Of a DNA stretch of 64,000 bases, positions 46,507 to 55,345 are shown in pieces. Every line of letters begins with the position of its first letter. The stretch's first letter is position 1. Source of the DNA: an uncultured Candidatus Binatia bacterium (GTDB taxonomy: Bacteria; Desulfobacterota; Binatia; UBA9968; JAJDTQ01); NCBI GenBank assembly GCA_958295985.1, contig OY282432.1:1550001-1614000 (forward strand). The letters are read 5' to 3'. A program made the position numbers and the translations under genes. Below the pieces are notes generated by a model, which saw only the letters and a list, made by a program, of their open reading frames with translations, searched no databases and was not told the DNA's origin.

Positions 46507-46764
46507 ATGACCGAGTGGTCCCTGCAGGACGCCAAGAAGCGGCTTAGCGCGGTTGTCGACTCCGCGCTCACGGGCAAGCCGAAACGGGTGACCCGTCGTG
46601 GCAAGCCCGCCGGCGTCTTGTTGGCCGTGGACGAGTATGAGCGCCTTCGCCACGTCGAGCAGGTCAAGGCACCGGGGTTGGCCGATCTGATCCTGGCCAT
46701 CCCGCAGGATGACGAGAGCTTCGACCGCCTCGATTTGCCGTCTCGACCGCTCGGCCTCCGATAG
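46507..46764 (+). CDS. Phd/YefM-type antitoxin, orphan
   Basis: The 85-residue protein from ATG 46507 reads WSLQDAKKRLSAVVDSALTG and VTRRGKPAGVLLAVDEYERL, the DNA-binding N-terminus of Phd/YefM antitoxins. The C-terminal tail would neutralise a PIN/VapC- or RelE-type toxin. No toxin frame follows in the 142 bases before the next gene, so it is an orphan or its toxin was lost. It sits at the edge of the transferred cassette at 46.9-50.2 kb. Confidence 0.85.
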   Translation: MTEWSLQDAKKRLSAVVDSALTGKPKRVTRRGKPAGVLLAVDEYERLRHVEQVKAPGLADLILAIPQDDESFDRLDLPSRPLGLR

Positions 46765-46906
46765 GCGATACCCCGTGCTACCCCGCCAACGGACACCGCT
46801 CTGAGATGGAGGTCCGCAGTACCGTTGCGTAGTTGTCGTCCCGTTTGGAGGTCACAAGTCGGGTAAAGGGGCAAGGCATGCGAACCTGAGTTGAAGGAAC
46901 CTTACG

Positions 46907-48097
46907 ATGACAGATCCGAACCAAGGAACCGAAAGGTCCCGAGACTCGCGGGAGGAACTGGCAGACGATGGGAGTGGCGCCGGCGTTGAGGTAGAAACGA
47001 TTGCAAGCGACGTCATCGCGGATCCCTTTGATCCTGACGTTATCAAGGTCACCACTAGAAACATGACCGTTGATCTGTTGATGAATCGCTTGGAGCACGG
47101 TGTGCTGAAGTTGCAACCGGACTTCCAGCGCAAGGCAGGCATTTGGACCCATGAAAAACAAAGTCGTTTAATAGAGTCTCTTCTGCTCCGCATACCCCTG
47201 CCGAGTTTCTATGTCTCCGAGGATGATAACGAGGCATGGGAGGTCGTGGATGGCGTGCAGCGCCTCACGGCCATTAGCCGGTTCGTTGGGCCTGCTAATA
47301 ACGGTGATGCACCTCCGCCACTCCAGTTGACAGGCCTTGAGTATCTGAAAGATGAATACAATAACAAATACATCGCTGACCTGCCGCCGCGCCTCGTCCG
47401 TAGAATCAAAGAGACCGAGCTCACATTTCACGTCATAGAGAGTAATACGCCCGATGCCGTTCGATTCAATATTTTTGCCCGGTTGAACACCGGTGGAATG
47501 CCGCTGACTCACCAGGAATTGCGTCACGCCTTGGTGCCGGGTGTGGCTCGGAGCGTCTTGAAGGAGTGGGCTGAAGGCAATTCATTCACGCGCGCGACGG
47601 ACGGGAGGGTTAGCAGTGATCGTATGGCGGACCGCGAAATGGTCCTGCGGTTCCTGGCCTTCTGGCGTTTCCCGGACACGGAAGACTATTCCGAGCGAGA
47701 TTTCGGCGAGTTTCTGATGGGTTCAATGAAGGCTATTAACGGAATGAACGCTGACGAAATAGGGGCTGCCAAGAACGCGTTTGAAACAGCCATGGACGCG
47801 TCTTTCCGAATCTTTGAGAACGATGCTTTCAGGAAGAGATTCACGATCGACGATCAGCGCCGCCATCCCATCAACCGCGCCCTTTTCGAGTGTATCGCCG
47901 TGAACATCGCCAGGATGACCTCGGAACAACGTCGAAGGCTGATTGAAGAGCGTAAGCTCGTTAGACAGAAGTTCATGGCGCTAATGGATGATCCTGATTT
48001 CAACGCTGCCGTCTCGGTCAGCACCGGCGACCCCCGTAACATCAAGCTACGGTTCTCCCGGATCCGTGGGCTTTTCGAGGAGGTGAGCCGTGATTAG
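46907..48097 (+). CDS. DUF262 domain-containing protein (GmrS/ParB-like), defence cassette gene 1
   Basis: The 396-residue protein has the DUF262 core: LQPDFQRKAGIWTHEKQSRL and the phosphate-loop-like VVDGVQRLTAI at 113-123. DGVQRL is a variant of the usual DGQQRLT. DUF262 is the NTP-binding half of GmrSD-like modification-dependent nucleases and of several anti-phage systems. No HNH/DUF1524 nuclease half is fused here. Its end overlaps the next gene by eight bases. Base composition is less GC-rich than the flanking citrate synthase and agmatine genes, which suggests horizontal transfer. A GAAGGAAC ribosome site precedes it. Confidence 0.85.
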   Translation: MTDPNQGTERSRDSREELADDGSGAGVEVETIASDVIADPFDPDVIKVTTRNMTVDLLMNRLEHGVLKLQPDFQRKAGIWTHEKQSRLIESLLLRIPLPSFYVSEDDNEAWEVVDGVQRLTAISRFVGPANNGDAPPPLQLTGLEYLKDEYNNKYIADLPPRLVRRIKETELTFHVIESNTPDAVRFNIFARLNTGGMPLTHQELRHALVPGVARSVLKEWAEGNSFTRATDGRVSSDRMADREMVLRFLAFWRFPDTEDYSERDFGEFLMGSMKAINGMNADEIGAAKNAFETAMDASFRIFENDAFRKRFTIDDQRRHPINRALFECIAVNIARMTSEQRRRLIEERKLVRQKFMALMDDPDFNAAVSVSTGDPRNIKLRFSRIRGLFEEVSRD

Positions 48098-49217
48098 CAG
48101 GGTGAGGCTCGGCGCCTTCAAGGCCTTCGATGACCTGGACTTGTTCCTGGGAAAGCTTACGTTGCTGTCCGGCCTGAATAGCGCCGGCAAGTCTTCTATT
48201 TTACAGGCGCTTTCGCTGGTACGCCAATCCTTTGATGCAGGTATGCTGGATTACAAGGACCGAAACGAACTGCTGTTGAACGGCGCGCTCGTTGAAATGG
48301 GCACCGTCGGCGACATTCATTGCGAATACTCGCGGCGCACGCCGCAAGAGTTGACGTTTGAGTTTTATGGTAGAGAGGAAACCGATGTCATCGCTTGGCG
48401 TGGCACAATAGATGATAACGCAGCAGCCGATGTGCTAGTGATGGAACGCACGCTGACGGGTGACATCAATTCTTTCGACGGGTTGCTCAAGGGACATTTC
48501 AACTACCTTAGGGCTGATCGGGTGTCGCCGGAGCTAGTGTATCCCCGGTCACACCGTGAGGTTGTTCGCAAGCGTGCTTTAGGAGCTAGAGGAGAGTATA
48601 CGGTTCACTACCTCACGCATTTTCGCGATGAAGTGGTAGGCAATCAAAGTGTACGGGACCGTTCGGTCGGACCAGGTTTGGCTAGCCAGGTTTCTCATTG
48701 GATGGGCAAAATATCGCCCGATGTGCGCGTTGAACCGGATGCGGTCGCAGGGACGGATTTCGTGCGGATTCGGTTCGGCTTTGGGTCTGGTAGCGGCTTG
48801 TCGGGAAGCGCGTCATATCGGCCAACCCATGTTGGGTTTGGCTTGACCTATACGCTTCCAATTGTGGTAGCCCTGCTCGGCACACCTCCCGGGGGAATGC
48901 TGCTGATCGAAAATCCGGAGGCTCATGTTCATCCCCGAGGCCAAGCGGCTTTGGGGGCGCTGATGTGTCAGGCGGCGGCCGGAGGAGTGCAAGTACTGGT
49001 GGAGACACATAGCGACCATGTGCTCAACGGCGTTCGGATCGCGGCAAAGCATGGTGTGATTTCCCGAGACAATATCCGATTGCATTTTTTCGTGAGAGGA
49101 AAGGCCGGGAAACTGACAGTAGAGAGTCCGGTAGTGGAAGCAGATGGGAGGTTGTCACGATGGCCGGACGGGTTCTTCGATCAATGGGACCACGATCTGG
49201 ACGAGTTGCTTGGGTAG
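48090..49217 (+). CDS. DUF3696 AAA/ABC-like ATPase, defence cassette gene 2
   Basis: The 375-residue ATPase has a Walker A GLNSAGKSS at 28-36, Walker B LLIENPEAHVHP and the QVLVETHSDHVLNGVRIA block, the layout of OLD-like/SMC-like ATPases. A DUF3696-type C-terminus follows (LSRWPDGFFDQWDHDLDELL). Such ATPases sense or process DNA and usually drive a partner effector. It overlaps the DUF262 gene and precedes the third gene by 15 bases, forming a tight operon. Confidence 0.87.
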   Translation: MISRVRLGAFKAFDDLDLFLGKLTLLSGLNSAGKSSILQALSLVRQSFDAGMLDYKDRNELLLNGALVEMGTVGDIHCEYSRRTPQELTFEFYGREETDVIAWRGTIDDNAAADVLVMERTLTGDINSFDGLLKGHFNYLRADRVSPELVYPRSHREVVRKRALGARGEYTVHYLTHFRDEVVGNQSVRDRSVGPGLASQVSHWMGKISPDVRVEPDAVAGTDFVRIRFGFGSGSGLSGSASYRPTHVGFGLTYTLPIVVALLGTPPGGMLLIENPEAHVHPRGQAALGALMCQAAAGGVQVLVETHSDHVLNGVRIAAKHGVISRDNIRLHFFVRGKAGKLTVESPVVEADGRLSRWPDGFFDQWDHDLDELLG

Positions 49218-49232
49218 GTTGGCGCGTCCGGG

Positions 49233-50156
49233 ATGAATAAGCTTGTCTACCTCAACGAGCGCTCGTTTGAGGATGCCGTGGTATCCGAACAGGCTGGCAA
49301 CCGTCTATTCGACAGGCTGGTTGGCGTGTTAAGAGAAATCAACCGCCGGTCAACAGGACTGGCCGTGGCTTCCCGCCACAGACTATTTGATCTATCTATT
49401 GGCGCCTATTCGATCAGTGCATGGTTGGGGCGTGACAGGGATCGCTCGCGATGGCTCAAGAGCTTGCAGACTCGGGCGCCGTTCGACATAGACTTCGAAG
49501 CGATCAAGGAGGAGTTACAGGGTGATCTTGAGTACCAACACGACGGCCAAGATGTCATCGGCTTGGGCTTGGCGTCTTGGTACGACGGGTTGGCGGTTAG
49601 CGTCGACAGAGACCCTTGGTGGCATCCGTGTCTGGCATTGCGGCAGTTCTTGGTCGTCGAAACATCCGACGGTGATGCCAGATCGGAGGAGAACGAGGTC
49701 GATTGCCGCAACGCCTCCAACGATCAACACATCGACCACCACTCAGATTGGATTGATGCTCCCCTTGTCGAAGGACCGAGAACACCTGACGAGCTATGGC
49801 TGGACCGTCGCAGGTGGTATCCGAACATCGCTTTCACGCCAGCCGTAGAGTCGCAAATAAGGACTCGGCCTGGAGGGGACCCGGCAATTCCTCAAATCGT
49901 TGCAAAACTGGCGGCGTTGCAAAGAGCCATCGCTTCATGGGAGCAGGACGGGGGGATGCCGGATTGGGGTATTGATGTAACGCCGGAGCACTCCGGTCGC
50001 CGCAAATACTGTAATTTTGAGGACTTGGACGGCACAAAGCGGCTCTTTGAACTCCACGCTCGCTTCACGCCGGGCGAAAACAGAATCCACTTCAGACTGG
50101 ACGGCCAGGAACGCCGAATCATCGTCGCCTATATAGGGAGGAAGCTCGGCATCTGA
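49233..50156 (+). CDS. Uncharacterised third gene of the defence cassette, 307 residues
   Basis: I do not recognise a named family. The protein begins MNKLVYLNERSFEDAVVSEQ and has an Asp/His-rich middle (NDQHIDHHSDW). Its C-terminal third, FELHARFTPGENRIHFR and RRIIVAYIGRKL, reads like a small RelE/Gp49-type toxin fold. That similarity is an impression only. As part of a three-gene operon with DUF262 and a DUF3696 ATPase it is a good candidate for the effector. Its composition matches the two preceding genes and not the flanks. Confidence 0.75.
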   Translation: MNKLVYLNERSFEDAVVSEQAGNRLFDRLVGVLREINRRSTGLAVASRHRLFDLSIGAYSISAWLGRDRDRSRWLKSLQTRAPFDIDFEAIKEELQGDLEYQHDGQDVIGLGLASWYDGLAVSVDRDPWWHPCLALRQFLVVETSDGDARSEENEVDCRNASNDQHIDHHSDWIDAPLVEGPRTPDELWLDRRRWYPNIAFTPAVESQIRTRPGGDPAIPQIVAKLAALQRAIASWEQDGGMPDWGIDVTPEHSGRRKYCNFEDLDGTKRLFELHARFTPGENRIHFRLDGQERRIIVAYIGRKLGI

Positions 50157-50246
50157 ACACAGGGACAAAGCCAAGGTATTTCATCAAGTGTTGATCCGAG
50201 CAATCCGGCTGAGATACCTCATGCCCCGGAAGGTGTTGAAATCCCC

Positions 50247-51128
50247 ATGACCAACCACCGGGTGACCCTGGGTCTGATCCAATCCAGGGCGGCTGCGGAC
50301 CCGGACCGCAACCTCGCGGCCACCGCGCGGAACATCCGCCTCGCCGCCGGGGGCGGCGCGCACATCGTCTGCGTCCAGGAACTGTTCCGCTCCCGATATT
50401 TCCCGCAGGCCGAGGACACGGCCGCCTTCGCTCTGGCGGAACCCATTCCCGGGCCCACCACCGAGCGTTTCTGTCCGCTTGCGCGGGAACTGGAGGTGGT
50501 GATCGTGGCCTCGGTCTTCGAGGCGCGGGCGCCCGGCGTCTATCACAACACCGCGGTGGTCATCGATGCGGACGGGCAGCTCCTGGGGCGGTACCGCAAG
50601 ATGCACATACCCGATGACCCGGGCTTCTACGAGAAATTCTATTTCACCCCCGGAGACCTCGGCTTCCGGACCTTTCGGACCCGCTACGCGAGAGTCGGCG
50701 TACTGGTGTGCTGGGACCAGTGGTTTCCGGAAGCGGCGCGTCTGGCGACCCTCGGAGGCGCCGAGATCATCTTCTACCCCACCGCCATCGGATGGGGCGC
50801 CGGCGAGACCCGTGCGGCCCGCGGGGCCCAGCGCGAAGCCTGGGAGCTGGTGCAGCGGTCCCACGCGGTGACCAACGGTGTCTACGTGGCGGCCGTCAAC
50901 CGGGTGGGCCGCGAGGGGAAGATCACCTTTTGGGGCAACTCGTTTGCCGCCCACCCCTCCGGTCAAGTGCTGGCCCGGGCCGGCAGGGACAAGCCCGAAA
51001 CCCTGCTGGTGGACTGCGATCTGGGAGCCGTGGCGGAAGCCCGACACAACTGGCCGTTCCTGCGGGACCGGCGCATCGACGCCTACGGCGGCCTCACCCG
51101 CCGTGTCATCGATGATTCGTCGAGTTGA
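50247..51128 (+). CDS. aguB: N-carbamoylputrescine amidase (nitrilase family)
   Basis: The 293-residue protein is a carbon-nitrogen hydrolase with the E-K-C triad at E45 (VQELF), K118 (YRKMHIPDDPGFYEKFYF) and C155 (VLVCWDQWFPE). The PDDPGFYEKFYF and WDQWFPE blocks are those of N-carbamoylputrescine amidases. It should convert N-carbamoylputrescine to putrescine, CO2 and ammonia. The next gene encodes the agmatine deiminase that makes this substrate, which supports the call. The start is ATG 50247. Confidence 0.93.
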   Translation: MTNHRVTLGLIQSRAAADPDRNLAATARNIRLAAGGGAHIVCVQELFRSRYFPQAEDTAAFALAEPIPGPTTERFCPLARELEVVIVASVFEARAPGVYHNTAVVIDADGQLLGRYRKMHIPDDPGFYEKFYFTPGDLGFRTFRTRYARVGVLVCWDQWFPEAARLATLGGAEIIFYPTAIGWGAGETRAARGAQREAWELVQRSHAVTNGVYVAAVNRVGREGKITFWGNSFAAHPSGQVLARAGRDKPETLLVDCDLGAVAEARHNWPFLRDRRIDAYGGLTRRVIDDSSS

Positions 51129-51133
51129 GTAGC

Positions 51134-52261
51134 ATGGCGGGTGCAGATGACGACGTAAGCGACCGCAGGGCAGGCCCGGACGCTGCTGCAGGAGAAGGTC
51201 GGGAATCCACGCGCGCCGGATCGGCGGACCCACGGGGGGCGGGTTACCGGATGCCCGCGGAGTGGGAGCCCCATGCCGCCACGTGGCTTGCATGGCCGCA
51301 CAACCTGGACACCTGGCCGGACGACCTCAAGCGGGTGCAACGGACCTGGGTGGAGATGATCCGGACGCTGGCGATCGGCGAGACGGTCGATCTGCTGGTC
51401 AACGACGCTTCCTCCGAGACCGAGGTAGCGGTCCGGCTCGGGCGCGGCGGAGTCGACACGCGCCGTGTCACGTTCCACCGCATCCCCACCGTAGACGTGT
51501 GGATCCGGGACTACGGGCCGACCTTCATCACCCGTGCGGATCGGTCCGCGGCCTTGGCTTTCGTCAACTGGCGGTTCAACGCCTGGGGGATGAAATACCC
51601 GGAGTACGTGGCGGATGACACCGTGCCGCTGCGGCTCAACGAGGCCCTCGGCCTGCCGGCGTTCACGCCGGGAATCGTGCTGGAGGGGGGCTCCATCGAC
51701 GTCAACGGCGCCGGGCTCTGTCTGGCAACCGAGGAGTGCCTTCTCAATCCCAACCGCAACCAAGGCCGCACCAGGCAGGACATCGAGAGGTTGCTGCGAT
51801 CCGCGCTGGGGCTCCAGCGCGTCCTCTGGCTGCCCGCGGGTATGGCAGGGGACGACACCGACGGCCACATCGACAACCTCGCGCGCTTCGTGGACACCGA
51901 CACCGTCGTGTGTGTGGTGGAGCCGGACCCCCGGGACGAGAACCACCGGGCGCTGCAAGAGAACTACCGCTGTCTGACGTCCGCCACGGAGCCGCATGGT
52001 CGCCGGCTCCGCGTCGTGCCGCTGCCGCAGCCCGATCCGGTGATGGCGGACGATGACAGGCTCCCCGCGAGCTACGCCAACTTCTATATAGCCAACGGCG
52101 TGGTGCTCGTTCCGCTTTACGGCGGATCCAGGGATCAGGCCGCCCTCGATATCCTTGCGCCGCTGTTTCCCGGCCGGCGGGTAGCGGGCATCGACGCGCG
52201 TGCGTTGATCCTGGGTCTGGGGGGGATACACTGCGTCACGCAGCAGCAGCCGGCGACTTGA
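51134..52261 (+). CDS. aguA: Agmatine deiminase
   Basis: From ATG 51134 the protein has 375 residues. The family blocks are PAEWEPHAATWLAWPHN, VDVWIRDYGPTFI, DDTDGHIDNLARFVD and, near the end, LGGIHCVTQQQ with the catalytic cysteine nine residues from the C-terminus. It hydrolyses agmatine to N-carbamoylputrescine and ammonia. It begins six bases after aguB, so both are one operon for putrescine formation; the arginine decarboxylase is not in the window. The first ~35 residues are a low-complexity extension. TTG 51125 is an alternative start. Confidence 0.93.
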   Translation: MAGADDDVSDRRAGPDAAAGEGRESTRAGSADPRGAGYRMPAEWEPHAATWLAWPHNLDTWPDDLKRVQRTWVEMIRTLAIGETVDLLVNDASSETEVAVRLGRGGVDTRRVTFHRIPTVDVWIRDYGPTFITRADRSAALAFVNWRFNAWGMKYPEYVADDTVPLRLNEALGLPAFTPGIVLEGGSIDVNGAGLCLATEECLLNPNRNQGRTRQDIERLLRSALGLQRVLWLPAGMAGDDTDGHIDNLARFVDTDTVVCVVEPDPRDENHRALQENYRCLTSATEPHGRRLRVVPLPQPDPVMADDDRLPASYANFYIANGVVLVPLYGGSRDQAALDILAPLFPGRRVAGIDARALILGLGGIHCVTQQQPAT

Positions 52262-52336
52262 CAGGCCGCCCGCGTGTTTCTAGTGTTGGCGTTTCGCAAG
52301 CGTATTTTCGAACCACCACACCAAGTATTCTGTGTC

Positions 52337-52549
52337 ATGGCGCGGGTCGTAGAAATCGGCAAGGTTCGCCTGGAGCAGCGCCGGCGGCTGGAACGGGACG
52401 TCGCGGATCAATGCATCGAGGTGCTGGAGTGGAATCTCCGGAGCAGCCTCGACCGTTACTTTCTCGCGCCCCGTGAGGAGCGGCTGGATCGGGCCACCAA
52501 GATCCGCCGGCTCAGCGAGGTGCTCGAATACACCCTGCGGTTGCCGTAA
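52337..52549 (+). CDS. Small hypothetical protein, 70 residues
   Basis: From ATG 52337 the product is basic, charged and helical (RLEQRRRLERDVADQCIEVL, WNLRSSLDRYFLAPREE). Its composition looks like a true gene and not a shadow, and it could be a small nucleic-acid- or protein-binding helix bundle. I do not recognise it. The frame also extends to 52274. It is on the same strand as aguA, 75 bases after it. Confidence 0.5.
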   Translation: MARVVEIGKVRLEQRRRLERDVADQCIEVLEWNLRSSLDRYFLAPREERLDRATKIRRLSEVLEYTLRLP

Positions 52550-52581
52550 CCCGCGCACCGGAACGTACCCGCGGCGCGTTT

Positions 52582-52830
52582 TCACCAGATCATGCGCGCG
52601 ACCCGGTAATGGGCCTGGACATATTCCTTGGCCCGGGTTTCGGCGGCCTCCGCGGATTCGCCGCCGAAACGAAGCGGGAGACCCGACCGCGCCAGCACAA
52701 GACAGGCATCGTCGAGCGCGGCGCCGCCCACGAGGACGAGATAGGCCGACCACGAGGCGCCGTCTTCGACCGATCGGACCTCGACCCTGACGACGCCGGT
52801 GATGGAAGGAACGTGGATGTCGAGCTTCAT
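52582..52830 (-). CDS. Small hypothetical protein, 82 residues
   Basis: The product begins with a beta-like segment (MKLDIHVPSITGVVRVEVRS) and ends with a helix (AETRAKEYVQAHYRVARMIW), an alpha-beta fold with no known motif. It is isolated on the minus strand between the small gene and queF. Composition is coding-like. Function unknown. Confidence 0.5.
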   Translation of the reverse strand: MKLDIHVPSITGVVRVEVRSVEDGASWSAYLVLVGGAALDDACLVLARSGLPLRFGGESAEAAETRAKEYVQAHYRVARMIW

Positions 52831-52940
52831 GCGGCGTCAGTTTGGCGTCCGGACGGTATCAAGTCAAGTTTTCCGCCGCGGCGTTTGAAGGCCGGGTCCC
52901 CCGACGGACCGGATGACAGGACACCAGACAGGACGCTAAA

Positions 52941-53345
52941 GTGCCAACACAGCCCAGCAAGCAGATCGAGACCATTCCCAACCCGCGGCAGGACCGGGAC
53001 TACGAGGTGGCCATGGAGTGTCCGGAGTTCACCTGCGTGTGCCCCAGGACCGGACAACCGGACTTCGCCACCATCCGGATCCGTTACGTTCCCGGTCCGC
53101 GTTGCTTCGAGCTCCTGTCGTTGAAGCTCTACCTCTGGTCGTTCCGGGAAGAGGGCGCCTTTCACGAGGACGTGGTCAACCGGATCCTGGACGACCTGGT
53201 GGCCGCGGGCTCACCGAAGTTCATCAGGGTCATCGGCGACTTCAATGTTCGAGGCGGGATCCACACGGTGGTGACCGCTGAGCACGGGACCGCGCCCAAG
53301 GGGTCCGGTCAGGAGCCCGGCGGGGGTGATCCATGGCGGACGTGA
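52941..53345 (+). CDS. queF: NADPH-dependent 7-cyano-7-deazaguanine reductase
   Basis: The 134-residue protein is a type I QueF. It has the catalytic cysteine C34 in [12 protein letters not shown], Asp41, and the NADPH motif [20 protein letters not shown] near 57-76. It reduces preQ0 to preQ1 on the way to queuosine in tRNA. The GTG start has only a weak ribosome site. Its 3' end overlaps dnaB by 13 bases. The QueG-like protein at 29208-30215 would fit the end of the same pathway, but is 22 kb away. Confidence 0.94.
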   Translation: MPTQPSKQIETIPNPRQDRDYEVAMECPEFTCVCPRTGQPDFATIRIRYVPGPRCFELLSLKLYLWSFREEGAFHEDVVNRILDDLVAAGSPKFIRVIGDFNVRGGIHTVVTAEHGTAPKGSGQEPGGGDPWRT

Positions 53346-54718
53346 CTGAAACCCTTCACAAGCTCCCGCCCCAGAACCTGGACGCGGAGGCCTCGATCCT
53401 CGGCGGCGTGCTGCTGGAAAACGACGCCATCAACACGGTCATCGAGATGGTCAACTCCGACGACCTCTACCGGGAGTCACACCGCAAGATCTACCGCGCC
53501 ATGGTGGAGCTCTGGAACTCCAACGAGCCGGTGGACCTCATCACCCTGAGCGACCACCTGAAGGTCAAGGGAGAGCTCGAAGCCGTGGGCGGCTCGGCCT
53601 ACCTCGCGGAGTTGGCGAGTCAGGTCCCCACCGCGGCAAACATCGCCTACTACGCGCGTATCGTGAGGGAGAAGGCCATCCTTCGTCACCTCATCCGAAC
53701 ATCCACTGACATCGCCGCCCGCGGCCTGGAGGAACGGGGCGACGTCGACACGTTCCTCGACGATGCGGAGCGCGCCATCTTCGACATCTCGGAAAAGCGC
53801 ATCCGCGCGTCCTTCGTGAGGGTCGGCGACGTCATGACGGACACCATCAAGAAGGTCGATGAGCTCTACCAGCGCAAGGAGATGGTCACCGGAGTAGCCA
53901 CGGGCTATGGCGTCCTCGACCGGATGACCGCGGGTTTCCAACCGTCCGATCTGCTCATCGTGGCCGGCCGGCCGGGTATGGGGAAGACCGCCTTCGCGCT
54001 CAACATCGCGGTGAACGCGGCGTTCCAGGGTGTCGGCGTGGCCATCTTCTCTCTCGAGATGGCCATGGAGCAGCTCGTCCTGCGGATGCTCTGCTCGGAG
54101 GCGCGCGTGGACCACGCGAGGCTGCGCACCGGTTATCTCAAGCCCGAGGAGTTCCCCCAACTCGTGAAGGCGGCCGGGCGGCTGGGAGACGCGCCGGTCT
54201 ATATCGACGACACCCCCGCGGTAACGGTGCTGGAGGTGCGCGCCAAGACCCGGCGGCTCCTGCGCGACCGGAGCCGGAAGATCGGTCTGGTGGTCGTCGA
54301 CTACCTGCAGCTCATGCGTGGCCACCACGATTCGCCGAACCGCGAGCAGGAAATCTCGGAGATCTCGCGTTCCCTCAAGGCCCTCGCCAAGGAGTTGAAC
54401 GTTCCGGTCGTCGCCCTGTCGCAGCTTAACCGGCGAGTGGAGGAACGGGGTGACAAGCGTCCGGTGATGGCGGATCTGCGGGAGTCCGGCGCCATCGAGC
54501 AGGACGCCGACGTGATCATGTTCGTATACCGTGAGGATGCCTACGAGAAGGAGGAGAACAAGCATACGCGTCTCGCGCAGATCATCGTCGAAAAGCAGCG
54601 TAACGGCCCGGTGGGTACCGTGAAGTTGACCTTCCTGAAGGAGTACACCCGTTTCGAGAACCGGTCGGAACGCGACGACGAGGGCTACTCCGACGCGGAG
54701 GGATACGAGGGGATTTAG
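53333..54718 (+). CDS. dnaB: Replicative DNA helicase
   Basis: The 461-residue protein has the DnaB order. The N-terminal domain ([20 protein letters not shown]) is followed by a linker and the RecA-like motor with Walker [10 protein letters not shown] (211-219), IFSLEM and [10 protein letters not shown]. DnaB is the hexameric helicase that unwinds DNA at the replication fork. The start overlaps the end of queF. There is no intein. Confidence 0.97.
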   Translation: MADVTETLHKLPPQNLDAEASILGGVLLENDAINTVIEMVNSDDLYRESHRKIYRAMVELWNSNEPVDLITLSDHLKVKGELEAVGGSAYLAELASQVPTAANIAYYARIVREKAILRHLIRTSTDIAARGLEERGDVDTFLDDAERAIFDISEKRIRASFVRVGDVMTDTIKKVDELYQRKEMVTGVATGYGVLDRMTAGFQPSDLLIVAGRPGMGKTAFALNIAVNAAFQGVGVAIFSLEMAMEQLVLRMLCSEARVDHARLRTGYLKPEEFPQLVKAAGRLGDAPVYIDDTPAVTVLEVRAKTRRLLRDRSRKIGLVVVDYLQLMRGHHDSPNREQEISEISRSLKALAKELNVPVVALSQLNRRVEERGDKRPVMADLRESGAIEQDADVIMFVYREDAYEKEENKHTRLAQIIVEKQRNGPVGTVKLTFLKEYTRFENRSERDDEGYSDAEGYEGI

Positions 54719-54730
54719 TCTCCTGCCGGG

Positions 54731-55345
54731 TCATGGATCGAGGATCTGCCGTACCCTTGCGGTGACGTCCTCACCGCGGGTCAGGTGGCTGATCATGGCC
54801 GCGGCGTCCGCTCCCCGGTTCCACGTCTGCGCCGCGTTGTCCGCGGTGACGCCGCCGATGGCGACGATGGGGATGCGTACCCGGCGCCTTACGGACTCGA
54901 GCATCGAGAGGCCGCGGGACGCGTAGCCCGTCTCCTTGGTGCGGGTGGGGAACATGGGGCCGAAACCGACGTAGTCGGCGCCGCCCCGCTCCGCCTCTTC
55001 CGCCTGTTCCGGGCTGTGGGTGGAGACGCCGATGAGTTTGTCGCCCACCAGGGGCCGCGCCGCCTCCAGCGGCAGGTCTTCTTGTCCCAGGTGCACGCCG
55101 TCGGCCCGGGCGGCCAGGGCGATGTCCACCCGGTCGTTGACGATGAAGAGGCACCCCTGCCGGGAGGTGCGTTCGCGAGCGGCCAGGGCCAGCCGCAGGA
55201 ACTCGTCCGCCGGCCGGTCCTTCACTCTCAACTGGAGTACGGTCACGCCGCCCGCCAGCATGGCGTCGATCACGGAAGCCAGCGGACGCCCCCCGGTCTG
55301 GGCCGGGTCCGCGATGGCGTACAGTCGTGACGGCAGACAGCTCAC
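54731..55345 (-). CDS. thiE: Thiamine-phosphate synthase
   Basis: The 204-residue protein shows the ThiE barrel: LQLRVKDRPADEF, FIVNDRVDIALAARADGVHLGQEDLP and YVGFGPMFPTRTK, plus IPIVAIGGVTADN. It joins HMP-PP and thiazole phosphate to thiamine phosphate. The gene overlaps the ntrC start region by four bases (55342-55345) and is read after ntrB and ntrC, so it belongs to their operon. No TPP riboswitch is seen ahead of it. Confidence 0.93.
   Translation of the reverse strand: MSCLPSRLYAIADPAQTGGRPLASVIDAMLAGGVTVLQLRVKDRPADEFLRLALAARERTSRQGCLFIVNDRVDIALAARADGVHLGQEDLPLEAARPLVGDKLIGVSTHSPEQAEEAERGGADYVGFGPMFPTRTKETGYASRGLSMLESVRRRVRIPIVAIGGVTADNAAQTWNRGADAAAMISHLTRGEDVTARVRQILDP

Noticed and set aside
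52831..52940. preQ1 riboswitch upstream of queF
   Set aside because: No C-rich loop and A-rich tail arrangement could be found in the 110 bases before queF.
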